A stretch of 52,260 nucleotides of DNA, taken from NCBI GenBank assembly GCA_002010075.1, contig MTMG01000002.1:1-52260 (forward strand). Direction: 5' to 3'. The notes beneath the pieces were generated by a model. The model was given only the letters and a program-made list of their open reading frames with translations, was not told the origin of the DNA and made no database searches. Of the stretch, positions 39,315 to 50,833 are shown one piece after another (within the stretch, counting starts at the first letter, position 1; every line of letters starts with the position of its first letter). This DNA is from Methanomicrobia archaeon JdFR-19 (GTDB lineage: Archaea; Halobacteriota; Methanosarcinia; DSM-18856; Methermicoccaceae). The position numbers and the translations under genes are program-made.

Positions 39315-40022
39315 TCAGACTAATCTATACCCACCCGTATGAAGGTGATAGAAAACCCTCAAGGTGTCCCATGCCATCCTCAACATCTTTGATGTGGGAA
39401 ACCCCCTCTTTGGTCTCTCATACTTCAAAACAATTGGCACACTTTTCAGTTTGTACCCGAGTCTTAACGAGAGCACAACTAGTTCCATATTGAATGCGAA
39501 ACCAGATACCTTCATCATCTGAAATACCTTCTCAAGAACACATCTCCTGTAAGCCTGAAGGCCCGCTTGGGTGTCTGACAGCGGAAGTCTGAATAGTATT
39601 TTCTCAAAAACAAAGTACATCCAGCTCAGTATTCTCCTTCTCAAGGGATACTCAATCTATGAATCTGGATGTCTCTTCGAACCTACCACACCATCCACGC
39701 CCTCCAATTCCTCAATGAACTAAGGAATCTGGGATGGAGGTAGGTCTCTATCCGCATCCGTGAATACAACTATATCGCCTTTGCTCCTCAAAAATCCCTC
39801 CCTTATCGCATTACCTTTCCCAACATTCTTCTCAAGAAAAACACAGATTAGCTCATACTCCTCACACAATCTCCTCAGAACTGTGGAAGTGCCATCATAA
39901 GAACCATCATCCACCACTATGATCTCATAGTCCCCCACCTGCTCCATGACTTCAATCAACTCAACCAGTGCTTTCTCAATCTCATCACATTTGTTATAGG
40001 CGGGGACGATTACCGATATCAT
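39315..40022 (-). CDS. Dolichyl-phosphate-glucose-type family 2 glycosyltransferase, with two in-frame TAGs
   Basis: This glycosyltransferase starts ISVIVPAYNKCDEIEKALVE and has YEIIVVDDGSYDGT, GKGNAIREGFLRSKGDIVVF and TDADRDLPPSQIP. There TAG interrupts at codon 101 (39722-39720); the frame continues FIEELEGVDGVVGSKRHPDS, meets a second TAG at codon 122 (39659-39657), and goes on IEYPLRRRILSWMYFVFEKI and LPLSDTQAGLQAYRR. Relatives have exactly this order (DLPPEQIP, GSKRHPDS, YPxxRR, SDTQ-GLKAF). The whole protein is 235 residues. It would transfer a sugar to a polyprenyl phosphate at the membrane. Two TAGs in one gene with no other defect argue strongly against decay. Confidence 0.9.
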
Positions 40023-40080
40023 CAAAATAAGTATATCCACATCTTTTTTAACCCTTGTGAATAAAGAAGGATGGGTGTGT

Positions 40081-40527
40081 ATGATGGAAGATGACAACGT
40101 AATAATAACACTCATAGGAAAGATGGTTGCGAATCCGGGATACGAGTTCGTATTTGTTGGAGAGAGTTCCGAATGTAGAACTTGCAGACTCAAAAACTCG
40201 TGTATGAATCTGACGAAAGGGAGCAGATACAGGGTTGTGGGTGTGAGAGACGCCCCAGTACATGAGTGTCCTCTCCACGAAGAGGGAATTCAGGCAGTTG
40301 AGGTTGTGGAAGTACCGCAGAAGGTTGCGATAGAATCAAGAAAGGCGTTCGAAGGGTCGAAGATAGTTTATTCCGTGATAGAATGCAACGAAATAACCTG
40401 TCCAAACTATGGACTTTGTCATCCAGAAGGATTTGAAGAGGGGGACAAAGCAGCAATTGTGCGTGTATTGGAGCCTATAAAGTGTAAAAAAGGATATTCG
40501 TTGAAAGTGGTCGAACTTAGACAGTGA
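40081..40527 (+). CDS. UPF0179 family protein
   Basis: This conserved archaeal protein has about 148 residues. Cysteine sites are CRTCRLKNSCMNL near residue 32, VHECPLHEEG near 60 and CNEITCPNYGLCHPEG near 100, followed by CKKG. These could bind zinc or an iron-sulfur cluster. The family has no established role. ATG 40081 (or 40084) follows GGATGGGTG, while GTG 40057 is a less likely extension. It is the first gene of a unit with thpR and cca and is divergent from the glycosyltransferase. Confidence 0.85.
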   Translation: MMEDDNVIITLIGKMVANPGYEFVFVGESSECRTCRLKNSCMNLTKGSRYRVVGVRDAPVHECPLHEEGIQAVEVVEVPQKVAIESRKAFEGSKIVYSVIECNEITCPNYGLCHPEGFEEGDKAAIVRVLEPIKCKKGYSLKVVELRQ

Positions 40528-40537
40528 GGGAGAGTAA

Positions 40538-41074
40538 ATGAGGTTGTTCGTTGCAATCAACATACCGCCCGAACTGAAAGAGAGTATAGCAGAGGTTCAG
40601 AAACATCTTCCCTCCGAGGGCATCAAACCCGTGAGACCTGAATCCACCCATATCACCCTCAAATTTTTGGGTGAGGTTTCGAATGTGGATGGAGTTCTGG
40701 ATGCGTTGAAAAAGGTGGAAGAGAGAGCGTTTGATGTACGTGTTCATGGTGTTGGAGTGTTTCCAAACAGATCAAGAATACAGGTTATCTGGGTTGGATG
40801 TGAAGGTGAGTTCCTTCCGCTCGTTGAGAGCATCGAAAACACTCTCTCAGAGGCAGGTTTTCCAAAAGAGAAGCGTGCCTTCCATCCCCACATCACAATT
40901 GCAAGAATTAAATGGTTAAATGAGAACGGAAAGAAAAGAATTTTGAAACTGCTGGATGATATGAAGGACAAAGAGTTTGGAAAATTCCGCACCCATTCAT
41001 TCTCACTCATGAAGAGTACACTCACACCAAAGGGACCAATATACGAGGAGGTTAAGAAATTTAGTCTAAGGTGA
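40538..41074 (+). CDS. thpR: RNA 2',3'-cyclic phosphodiesterase (2H family)
   Basis: This 178-residue 2H phosphoesterase has the two catalytic motifs HITLKFLGEV (about 41-50) and HPHITIARIKW (about 126-136). It starts MRLFVAINIPPELKESIAEV. Relatives open 2',3'-cyclic ends of RNA or act as RNA ligases in tRNA maturation. It lies 5 bases before cca, a common archaeal arrangement that suggests shared roles in tRNA 3'-end handling. The ribosome site GGGAG is upstream of ATG 40538. Confidence 0.93.
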   Translation: MRLFVAINIPPELKESIAEVQKHLPSEGIKPVRPESTHITLKFLGEVSNVDGVLDALKKVEERAFDVRVHGVGVFPNRSRIQVIWVGCEGEFLPLVESIENTLSEAGFPKEKRAFHPHITIARIKWLNENGKKRILKLLDDMKDKEFGKFRTHSFSLMKSTLTPKGPIYEEVKKFSLR

Positions 41075-41078
41075 GTGC

Positions 41079-42375
41079 ATGGATCAGAAAATAAACCAAG
41101 TAATCAATCAGGCTCTTGATATGGTAAAACCAACAAACGGAGTTCAGAAAATAAAACAAGAGATTTTGAAGATTGCGGAAGAAACTGTCGAGTCAAAAGT
41201 GAGATGTCTGCTTGTTGGCTCAGTTGCGAGAGGTACTTGGCTTCGGGGAAAATACGATGTGGACTTGTTCATGGCATTCCCAGAAGATGTGCCTCTCACA
41301 GAACTCGAAGAGGTTGGGCTGGAGCTTGCAAAGAAGATTGGAGAGAAGCTTGCGAAAAGATGGGGAGGGAAGGTTGTTGAAAGATATGCAGACCACCCTT
41401 ACATCAAAGTTCTGTTCAACGAGTTTGAGGTTGATATTGTCCCGTGTTATGATGTGAAAGACCCATCGAATATACGTTCTCCCGTTGATCGCACACCACA
41501 CCACAACGAGTATGTGATGAGGTACATAAAGGGAAAAGAAGACGAGGTACGGCTTCTTAAACAATTTCTGATAGGGGCAGGACTCTATGGCTCTGAACTC
41601 AAAAGAATGGGTTATTCTGGATATCTCTGTGAGCTTTTGATAATCTACTACGGGTCTTTCATAGAATGCATAAAGGCAATGGCTAAGTGGAGGAGGGGGA
41701 TTGTAATAGACATAGAAAAGCACGGAACAAAGAAACACAGAGACCCGCTTGTCGTTGTTGACCCTGTCGACCCAAAGAGGAATGTTGCCTCTGCTCTGAG
41801 CCTTGATAACTTTGCAAAGAGCATACACCATGCAAGACAATTCCTCAAAAACCCGAGCATAAAATTCTTTATCGAGAAGGACGAAATGCCTGAGCTCGAT
41901 TTTTCAAGAGGGACTCAGTATATTGAAATAGAATTCGCAAAACCCGACATATCAGATGACATACTGTATCCCCAGATATACAAGGCAATGGACTCTTTCG
42001 AGAGACTTTTGACATCAGAAGGTTTCAGAACGTACTCAAAAAAAGTATGTGAGAAGGATGGTTTTGTTGGCATTTTATTCGAGCTTGAGGTCTTTGAGCT
42101 TCCAAAAGTAAGAAAACACATAGGTCCTCCTGTAGATGAGAGAGCCCATGCAGAGAGGTTCTATGAAAAGTACTCCCACAATGCACACACTCTCTCTGAT
42201 GTGTATATAGAGAAGGGAAGATACTGCATTGACCTGCGGAGAAAGTACACTAAAGCACACAAGCTTCTCATCGAGAGAATGAGAGAATGCTCACTTGGAA
42301 AACATCTCAAAGAATATCTTCCTGAAAATGCGAAAGTGCTGGTTGGAAAGGACATCATAGAAAAAGGAAAGGTGT

Positions 42376-42395
<20 letters not shown>
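41079..42395 (+). CDS. cca: CCA-adding tRNA nucleotidyltransferase (class I, archaeal)
   Basis: This is the archaeal CCA-adding enzyme, 438 residues. The nucleotidyltransferase motif is LLVGSVARGTWLRGKYDVDL (about 46-65) with the DVDLF acids, plus VDIVPCYDV for the third acid. The middle and tail domains follow (SGYLCELLIIYYGSF). It adds C, C and A to tRNA 3' ends, needed here because the tRNA-Lys gene at 15760 lacks CCA. AAGGTGAG precedes ATG 41079. Its end converges with and overlaps the galE-like gene by 20 bases. Confidence 0.96.
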
Positions 42396-43889
<1,494 letters not shown>

Positions 43890-43890
43890 C

Positions 43891-44214
43891 TCACTCCACA
43901 TCATCCTGCTCACCAACTCTCTCCTTCACCGAATTTACCTTCTGCCCCATGCTCGCTGGCTTGTCCCTCCTCTCATCGATCACAAGCCTTGTCACAACTC
44001 TCTGTGCTCCCATCAGAAAAGGAGCTTCATGAATATCTCTTAGAAGGTCAAGCACCTCATCCAGTTCTCCTTCAACAACCGTTCCCATCGGACACACCCT
44101 GTAAGGAATTCCTCTGCTTTTTATTATTTTCACCGCTTCTCCGATGTACTCCGACACACTGGGAGTACCAGTTCCAAGTGGGATGATGGATATCTCCGCT
44201 ATCACCTTTCCCAA
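43891..44214 (-). CDS. MTH1187-family thiamine-binding protein (DUF77)
   Basis: This ferredoxin-fold protein has about 107 residues. It starts GKVIAEISIIPLGTGTPSVS and contains YRVCPMGTVVEGELDEVLDL, the pattern of MTH1187/YqgV proteins that bind thiamine or hydroxymethylpyrimidine. Its C-terminal tail is charged. TTG 44214 is preceded by GGAGGTGATG. It sits between the acylphosphatase and DUF4013 genes with spacings of a few bases, so is part of the gyrA operon. The role there is unclear. Confidence 0.85.
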   Translation of the reverse strand: MGKVIAEISIIPLGTGTPSVSEYIGEAVKIIKSRGIPYRVCPMGTVVEGELDEVLDLLRDIHEAPFLMGAQRVVTRLVIDERRDKPASMGQKVNSVKERVGEQDDVE

Positions 44215-44219
44215 CTACA

Positions 44220-44495
44220 TCACCTCCTTATCACAAATCCTCTAAACTCGCCGGTTGGAGGATGATAACTCACCTCAACGTTATCCACAACAGCAAAGGG
44301 GGGACCTCTCCACAGCTCTTTTTCGAGTGTTTCAAGTTTCTCTACCGGCCCCTCTGCAACCACTTCAACCCTTCCATCCCGAAGGTTTCTCACAAATCCA
44401 GTAAGACCGAGTTCGATTGCTATTTCCTGAACAAAACTGCGGAAAAATACCCCCTGAACGATTCCAGAAACATAAGCATGCATCCTCTTCTCCAC
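44220..44495 (-). CDS. acyP: Acylphosphatase
   Basis: This small enzyme of 91 residues hydrolyses acyl phosphates. The signature is HAYVSGIVQGVFFRSFVQEI, with the catalytic Arg in FFRSF, and GFVRNLRDGRVEVVAEG with its conserved Asn. The start GTG abuts the gyrA stop directly with GGAGGTGA just upstream. The length is normal. Its presence in the gyrase operon is probably only co-transcription. Confidence 0.95.
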   Translation of the reverse strand: MEKRMHAYVSGIVQGVFFRSFVQEIAIELGLTGFVRNLRDGRVEVVAEGPVEKLETLEKELWRGPPFAVVDNVEVSYHPPTGEFRGFVIRR

Positions 44496-46898
44496 TCAAT
44501 CACCTCCAACAACCGAAATGCTCACAACCCTATCATCCGAAGAGACATTCACAATCCTGACACCCTTTGCACTTCTGTGCATTCTCCTGACCTGTGATAC
44601 GCTTGTTCTGATGAGAAGACCTCTCTCTGTTGTGAAAACTACCTCATCCCTCACACCAACTTCTCTAACGCCAGCCACCCCCCCACTCTTATCTGTTATC
44701 CGAGCAATCCTTATTCCCTTTCCTCCCCTTCTTTTGACTCTGAACTCATGAATGCCAATTCTCTTCCCATATCCTTTCTCAGATATCACAAGAATATCTT
44801 CTTTGTCGAGCAGTGATATGCCAACAACTTCATCCTCCTTCACATTCATGCCCCTCACTCCTCTTGCACTTCTACCCATGGCCCTCACATCCCTTTCGGA
44901 GAAGGTAGTCGCCATTCCATTTCTGGTCGCTAACAGAATCGTTTTGTTTCCATCTGTGAGTCTTGCACCTGCAACCTCATCTCCCTTCAGTTTTATGGCA
45001 ATGATACCTCTCTTTCCTGCATTTTCAAACTTCTTGATGTGGGTCTTCTTCACGACTCCTTTCTTTGTTGCAACAAAAACATACTCTCCAACATATTCCC
45101 CATCGTTTCTGTGGCTGATGATATCCACTATGTACTCGTCTTTTTCAAGACTTATCAGCTTTGCAATCGAGCTTCCTCTCGAAGTCCTGTCTCCTTCGGG
45201 AATCTCGTATGCCCTGAGCGAGAATACCCTGCCCCTGTTTGTGAAGAGCAGTAGATTCTGAAGATTCGAAGTGAAGTGAGAAAGTATTACATAATCCCCC
45301 TCCCTCAATCTCACACAGCTCACACCCTTGCCACCCCTGTGCTGTCTTCTGAAAGTTGTGAGTAGTGTGCGTTTTATGTATCCCGCCCTCGTAATCGTTA
45401 TCACAACCTTCTCGTCAGCCACCAAGTCCTCTGTCTTGAGTTCACCAACCTTCTTCATTATGATGGTGCGCCTCTCGTCTCCATATCTTTCTTTCAACTC
45501 CTGTATCTCCCTCTTCACAACTTCCAGAATCTTCTTCTCACTCGAGAGGAGTTCTCTTAACCCCTCTATCCTCTTCAGCAAATCCTTTCTTTCATCCTCA
45601 AGCTTCGACCTTTCGAGTGCTGTGAGTCTCCTCAACGGCATATTCAGAATCTCGTTCGTCTGGAGTTCTGTAAGAGAGAATGTTTCCATCAACCTGTTCC
45701 TTGCCATCTCAACGCTCTTCGAACTTTTTATTATCGCCACAACTTCATCTATATTATCTATCGCTATCAGCAACCCATCAACGATGTGCGCCCTTCTTTC
45801 AGCTTCTTGCAACTCAAATAACGAACGTCTGCGTATGACATCTTTTCTGTGCTGGATGAAGTAGAAGAGCATGTCCCTGAGGGAGAGAACTCTCGGGACT
45901 CCATCCACAAGTGCAAGGTTTGTTATACCAAAACTGACTTCGCACTGCGTATGTGTGTAGAGGTTATTCAAAACAACGGTCGGATTTGCATCCCTCCTCA
46001 GCTCAACCACAACCCGTATCCCTTCTTTATCTGACTCATCCCTGACCTCTGATATTCCATCGAGTTTTCTTTCTCTGACCAATTCTGCAATCGTCTCGAC
46101 AAGCTTTGCTTTGTTCACCTGATACGGAATCTCACTGATTATGATGTGATTATCCTCTATCTCTGCGATCGCCCTTATCCTAATCGTTCCCCTGCCATGT
46201 TCATACGCACTGACGATTCCATCCACCCCATACACCGCACCACCGGTGGGAAAATCAGGACCTTTCACATACCTCATGAGCTCACGATTCGTCAACTCTG
46301 GGTTATCGATGAGAGCACATATCGCATCACATACCTCTGATAAGTTATGGGGTGGTATGTTCGTTGCCATTCCAACAGCTATCCCTGTTGAGCCATTCAC
46401 AAGCAGATTCGGGAGTCTGGATGGAAGAACAACCGGCTCTTCGAGGGACTGGTCATAATTCGGAACGAAGTCAACAGTGTCCTTTTCAATATCTGCAAGC
46501 ATCTCCTCAGCTATCTTTGACAGCCTCACCTCTGTATAACGCATTGCAGCAGCACTGTCTCCATCAACCGAGCCAAAGTTCCCCTGCCCATCTATCAGAG
46601 TGTATCTGAGAGAGAAAGGTTGAGCCATTCTGACGAGAGCATCATACACAGCCATATCCCCATGGGGATGATACTTACCGAGAACGTCTCCCACAACCCT
46701 TGCAGATTTCTTGTATGGCTTGTTGTGGGTGATGCCTGACTCCCACATCGAATATAGGATTCTTCTGTGTACGGGTTTGAGACCGTCCCTGACATCTGGA
46801 AGAGCCCTGCCAACTATCACGCTCATTGCATAGTCTATGTAAGAACGTTTCATCTCGTCCTCTATCAGAACTGGCAGAATCTTTCCCTTCTCCTCCAA
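44496..46898 (-). CDS. gyrA: DNA gyrase subunit A
   Basis: This type IIA topoisomerase breakage-reunion subunit has 800 residues. It opens with [20 protein letters not shown] and [14 protein letters not shown]. The active tyrosine is in [16 protein letters not shown], and the coiled-coil gate follows. The C-terminal beta-pinwheel is complete, with GyrA-box-like repeats such as [18 protein letters not shown] and [12 protein letters not shown]. With GyrB it introduces negative supercoils. It is of bacterial origin, found in Halobacteriota and some other archaea. The start is TTG with GGAGGGATAAG. No gyrB is adjacent; a CBS-ParB-like gene precedes it. Confidence 0.97.
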   Translation of the reverse strand: MEEKGKILPVLIEDEMKRSYIDYAMSVIVGRALPDVRDGLKPVHRRILYSMWESGITHNKPYKKSARVVGDVLGKYHPHGDMAVYDALVRMAQPFSLRYTLIDGQGNFGSVDGDSAAAMRYTEVRLSKIAEEMLADIEKDTVDFVPNYDQSLEEPVVLPSRLPNLLVNGSTGIAVGMATNIPPHNLSEVCDAICALIDNPELTNRELMRYVKGPDFPTGGAVYGVDGIVSAYEHGRGTIRIRAIAEIEDNHIIISEIPYQVNKAKLVETIAELVRERKLDGISEVRDESDKEGIRVVVELRRDANPTVVLNNLYTHTQCEVSFGITNLALVDGVPRVLSLRDMLFYFIQHRKDVIRRRSLFELQEAERRAHIVDGLLIAIDNIDEVVAIIKSSKSVEMARNRLMETFSLTELQTNEILNMPLRRLTALERSKLEDERKDLLKRIEGLRELLSSEKKILEVVKREIQELKERYGDERRTIIMKKVGELKTEDLVADEKVVITITRAGYIKRTLLTTFRRQHRGGKGVSCVRLREGDYVILSHFTSNLQNLLLFTNRGRVFSLRAYEIPEGDRTSRGSSIAKLISLEKDEYIVDIISHRNDGEYVGEYVFVATKKGVVKKTHIKKFENAGKRGIIAIKLKGDEVAGARLTDGNKTILLATRNGMATTFSERDVRAMGRSARGVRGMNVKEDEVVGISLLDKEDILVISEKGYGKRIGIHEFRVKRRGGKGIRIARITDKSGGVAGVREVGVRDEVVFTTERGLLIRTSVSQVRRMHRSAKGVRIVNVSSDDRVVSISVVGGD

Positions 46899-46899
46899 C

Positions 46900-47715
46900 T
46901 TATCCCTCCTTATAGACGTACCCCTTTCCCCTCATGAGTTTCTGTGTGACCTCTATCAATGGGTGTTTCACATAATCCATGATTCTGATGTCATCTATTG
47001 TCTGAAGACCGGTATCCCTCGCTATCTTCTCCATCCCCAGAGGTACATCCTTCTCAAGCTCAAGTATGTATGCATCGAGTTCTTCTATACCGAGCTTCTT
47101 TGCAGCAACTACCCTATGATGCCCATCGACCAGCAACAGCTTGTCTGGTTTTTTAATCACAATCAACGGCTCTGTGAGACCTTGTTTAAGCTCATATACT
47201 CTCCCTTCGAGTTCATCCGCATATATCCTCGGCTGGGTTGGTGTGAGCTGGGATATCCTCACCTTCCCTCTCCTCACCTTCACCCCCACCTTATGAACTA
47301 TCTCAAGTGCTTTCTTGAACTTCCATACCTTTTTCGGAGAGGAACGCTCTATGTGAGAACGTAAGATATCTGTGTTCGTGAGGATGCCAACCAATCTGTT
47401 CTTGTCATCTATCACGGGCAACTTGTTTTTACCAGTTCTGAACATCACCCTCCCCGCATCGGAGAGGGACATGTTTTCAAGAGCCACCACCACGTCCCTG
47501 TTCATGACATCTCTCACAAACTTAGCCCCAGGCTTCAGTATTATGTCCTTGGATGATACATACCCCACAACCTCATCCCCATCAACAACAGGAAAACCAT
47601 CGTGTCCGGTCTCCTTTATGAGCTCTATCACATCCTCTATCCTATCATCTGGATGTACAACCGTAACTTGTATGGTCATGTAATCTCTGACTCTGACCTG
47701 CTCCGCCTCGTACAT
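46900..47715 (-). CDS. CBS-pair protein with ParB/Srx-fold domain (SerK-like DGHHR motif)
   Basis: This 271-residue protein has two CBS domains (about 8-60 and 67-120) and a ParB/sulfiredoxin-fold domain with [14 protein letters not shown] near residue 200. CBS pairs usually bind adenosine nucleotides and regulate the attached domain. The DGHHR motif is shared with ParB-like proteins and with SerK, the free-serine kinase of Thermococcus, so a kinase or NTPase is as possible as DNA partitioning. A TATA-like ATATAAATAATTT lies about 25 bases before ATG 47715, overlapping the end of the next gene upstream. It is first in the gyrA operon with TAA one base before the gyrA TTG. Confidence 0.82.
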   Translation of the reverse strand: MYEAEQVRVRDYMTIQVTVVHPDDRIEDVIELIKETGHDGFPVVDGDEVVGYVSSKDIILKPGAKFVRDVMNRDVVVALENMSLSDAGRVMFRTGKNKLPVIDDKNRLVGILTNTDILRSHIERSSPKKVWKFKKALEIVHKVGVKVRRGKVRISQLTPTQPRIYADELEGRVYELKQGLTEPLIVIKKPDKLLLVDGHHRVVAAKKLGIEELDAYILELEKDVPLGMEKIARDTGLQTIDDIRIMDYVKHPLIEVTQKLMRGKGYVYKEG

Positions 47716-47740
47716 ACTACCATCTATAAGTTCAAATTAT

Positions 47741-48841
47741 TTATATTAGTCTCAAAATGAGAGCTGGGTCTTTCTTCAAGATGTGCATAAAAACTCGAAA
47801 AGCCTTGAGATATGGGTTGCCCCGGAGAGACGAGAAATCAAAATCGCTCAAAGCACGTGCAAACCTGTCTATGTCCTCATCCTCCATCTCCATGAGCATA
47901 TTGAGGGCTTTTCTTCCGAGTTTGTATTCTCTCATGAGTTCTCTCTCCCACCTCTTCTGATACAGAGACAAATCACCCTGTGCAATGCTCTCTGCGACTA
48001 TTACGCCCGCCCTCATACCATACATGATGCCAGACTGTGCTCCAGCACCACCACACACAACCACACCATCCCCCACAAGTTTCCATGGCATGGCAGCAAT
48101 CGGGTCCCCGCCCTCAAACACTTCCACGATTTTCATATTCCCCTTTGCTTTCCTCAGCCTTTCCATGTGTCTGGAAAAAAAATCGGATGGATTTCCAACC
48201 CGTCTCACATACACACCCGCAGAGGCGAAGTCCCCACCAAGTGGAGAGAAGGTTGCCTTCCAGCCAGGTGCAACACTGCCAACGAAGTACTCGAAGTACT
48301 CACCTTCCCCGATGTTCTCTCCCTCAACAACAGCTTCCATCGCCCATGCAATATCTGATGGATACCTTATGGGAGAGAGACTCGCCTCATCTGGAAGATG
48401 CGAGTTGAGTCCGCAGGCAAGCACGACCGTGTCTGCCCTCACCTCTTTCGAATTGCCATCCTTATCAACCTCCACCCCTCTAACACGCCCCTCTTCAATA
48501 AGGAGGTGCTTCACATCACATTCCCACTCCACATCAGCATCCGATTTGTTGAGATAGAACCAGTCGAACTTCTCTCTGTCAACCACATACCCTTTCTCGT
48601 TTATTTCGAGCTCGATTCCGCCGGGGGAGATTATCCTCATCCCCTTCACTTTCTTCTAAACATAAGACGAGTCAACACGAAAGCCAACTTGGTTCGCCAT
48701 GCGCTCAAAGAATGTGCATGCGGGATGAAACGATGGGGAAGGTTTTCTGTCGAAGAGAACTGTCGATAGACCGAGTTCGGAGCATCTCAACGTGCATGCA
48801 ATACCTGCGGGGCTTGCCCCCACCACAACCACATCATACAT
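47741..48841 (-). CDS. Geranylgeranyl reductase family flavoprotein, with one in-frame TAG
   Basis: This second family member has about 366 residues. The FAD motif VVVGASPAGIACTLRCSELG is at the N-terminus, followed by DRKPSPSF. TAG is codon 62 (48658-48656): the frame reads FFERMANQVGFRVDSSYV, TAG, KKVKGMRIISPGGIELEINE and then DREKFDWFYL, ADTVVLACG and a GDGVVVCGGAGAQSGIMYGM block. Without read-through the FAD-binding N-terminus would be cut from the rest. A lipid prenyl-chain reductase role is likely, not proven. ATG 48841 is the start, and upstream frame belongs to shadows of nurA on the other strand. Confidence 0.85.
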
Positions 48842-48895
48842 CACATCCCAATATGAGAAAGTGTTTTTTAAACTTATGTGGTTTGTAAATGTGAT

Positions 48896-50014
48896 ATGCT
48901 GAACCTGATAGAACTCATGAATGAAATCGAGAGGAGGAGAGATGAGCTTCGCAGAGAAAGTATCGAAGCATCTGAGGAGTGCAAGAGATACAGGGAGAAG
49001 CTTGATGAAATTGAGTACTGGGAGGGGGAGGATGTTCCAGACTACATCGGAGCGATTCCCATCGAAGATGGAAAGGTGATAAAACGGTTTGAAATCGAAT
49101 GGGAGAAAAGGGAAGATGCTCTTGAATGGATGGATAGGGTGTTGTCTGGTGTGAAGGTGGGGGCTGTTGATGGGAGCCAGATTTACCCCACTCAGAACCT
49201 CAGATACGGTCTTGTACAAACCGGATTCGTTATCAACTACCATGATGGAAACATTGACTCACAGACACATGTACATCTCATCACACCAAACGACTTCGAG
49301 GCACACAGAGTGTATGCATACAGCAAAGAACTCACAGATGCCATGAGGTTTGAGAAGGAATGTGGGGAGGTGGAAACCCTTCTATCAAAAGACATAACCA
49401 CATTCTTCGATGGCTCACTCGTGGTCTCGCATGCAAACTCCCTCAACGAAAGCATAAGAAACATATACATCAACTCAATTCTCAAACTTCTCGATTCTTC
49501 TGAAGAGCAGAATGGAATATTCTGTGGATACATTGACACGCCCCACGCAAGGGATGTTGTGTCCCTCATGTCCAACACCATGGGGTTATCATCCACAAGA
49601 CTCACAGATGCGTTTCTGTTTGGATTGATGGAATGGGGAGACCGAAGTAAGGTGTTTCTGTGTGATAGAGACGACAGGCGATATGGGGTGAGTACCTCTC
49701 GCTCTCTCTCAACCCTCGACAGATATGGAAAATGGAAAAGAGGGATTGCATTCTTCTACATATCGCTCAACAGACACCTACCAAGCAGGGTGGAGTTTCC
49801 TGTCTGGATTCATGAAAGAGGGTTGACTGACACATTGGCAGATATAGTACGGGCTGAGTCTCTCATAAGGGGGGATTATCCAGACATACTCATGAGAGCA
49901 CATCGAGAGGTTCTCATCAAGACAAGGGAACATAAACTGTTCGAGGACCTGCTGAGGAGGGTAATAGAGGAGGGTGTTGGGGCAAAGGAGTTCTACAAGA
50001 GGTATGATGTATGA
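48896..50014 (+). CDS. nurA: NurA-domain nuclease
   Basis: This NurA-type 5'-3' nuclease has about 372 residues. The first catalytic acid is in VGAVDGSQIYPTQ (about residues 83-95), and others are in ITTFFDGSLVVSHA near 170. A C-terminal acidic and His-rich region follows. NurA works with the HerA helicase in archaeal double-strand-break end processing, but no herA is in the window. ATG 48896 is favoured over GTG 48878; it lies 54 bases from the divergent reductase start. The stop overlaps the next gene by 4 bases. Confidence 0.88.
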   Translation: MLNLIELMNEIERRRDELRRESIEASEECKRYREKLDEIEYWEGEDVPDYIGAIPIEDGKVIKRFEIEWEKREDALEWMDRVLSGVKVGAVDGSQIYPTQNLRYGLVQTGFVINYHDGNIDSQTHVHLITPNDFEAHRVYAYSKELTDAMRFEKECGEVETLLSKDITTFFDGSLVVSHANSLNESIRNIYINSILKLLDSSEEQNGIFCGYIDTPHARDVVSLMSNTMGLSSTRLTDAFLFGLMEWGDRSKVFLCDRDDRRYGVSTSRSLSTLDRYGKWKRGIAFFYISLNRHLPSRVEFPVWIHERGLTDTLADIVRAESLIRGDYPDILMRAHREVLIKTREHKLFEDLLRRVIEEGVGAKEFYKRYDV

Positions 50015-50832
50015 AGATGGTGCTTCTCGGGACGGGGGATGCCGCTGGATGCCCAAAGATGGGATGCTGGTGTCCAGCATGCAGGGATGCGAGAAAAGGG
50101 GGAAAGAGCAGAAGGATGCGTTTCTCGGTACTTGTTCATAATGAGGGCAAGGTGGCACTGATAGATGTTAGCCCAGACATAAGATGGCAGTTGATATAGG
50201 AAGATGTCGGGAAGGTGGATGCAATCGTTATAACTCATCCCCATTATGACCACATAGGGGGCATACCTGAATTTTACAGAGTCCAGAAGAAGCTTGACAT
50301 ACGTACAACAGACCTCACGGGAGAAATCATATCATCTATGTTCAGTTTCATGAAATTGAGCATAAATAAGGTCGGGTTCTTCAAACCCTTCGAAATATTT
50401 GGAGTTGAGTTCACACTCTTCCCGGTTGACCACCCACCACTGAAGGAATCGGCAGGCGTGATACTCAGATACGAGGACAGTAAAATCGTGTTCACAGGAG
50501 ACACTTCCTCAAAACTTTCGGATGAGGTTATTGAGCTCATTCACTCTCCAGACCTGCTCATTGCGGATGCAATCCATCCAACCCTATCGTTCAACAAGCA
50601 CATGAATGCAAACGAGGCATTCGAACTCTCGAAGAGGATAGATGCAAAGGAGACGTTATTCATACACATGAGTCATCTGTATCCTCCTCACTCTGTTGCT
50701 TCAAAGAAATACCCACTCTCATATGATGGAATGAGGATAGCGGTTGAAAATGGGAAAGTAATAATCGGAGAGAGTGTGCAGAAGGCAGTATGGGATTTCG
50801 GCTTAGAGAGGAAAAGAGATTCAACCTTCTGA
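50011..50832 (+). CDS. PhnP-like metallo-beta-lactamase-fold phosphodiesterase, with one in-frame TAG
   Basis: This MBL hydrolase of about 273 residues begins VLLGTGDAAGCPKMGCWCPA with the CxCxxC zinc knuckle typical of the PhnP and archaeal cyclic phosphate hydrolase group. TAG is codon 63 (50197-50199): ALIDVSPDIRWQLI, TAG, EDVGKVDAIVITHPHYDHIG. The HxHxDH metal motif therefore lies only after the TAG, and the order LIDVSPDxR, then about 15 residues, then THxHxDH is normal. Other metal ligands are FTGDTSSKL and HMSHLYP. It overlaps nurA by 4 bases. Substrate unknown. Confidence 0.88.
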
Positions 50833-50833
50833 T

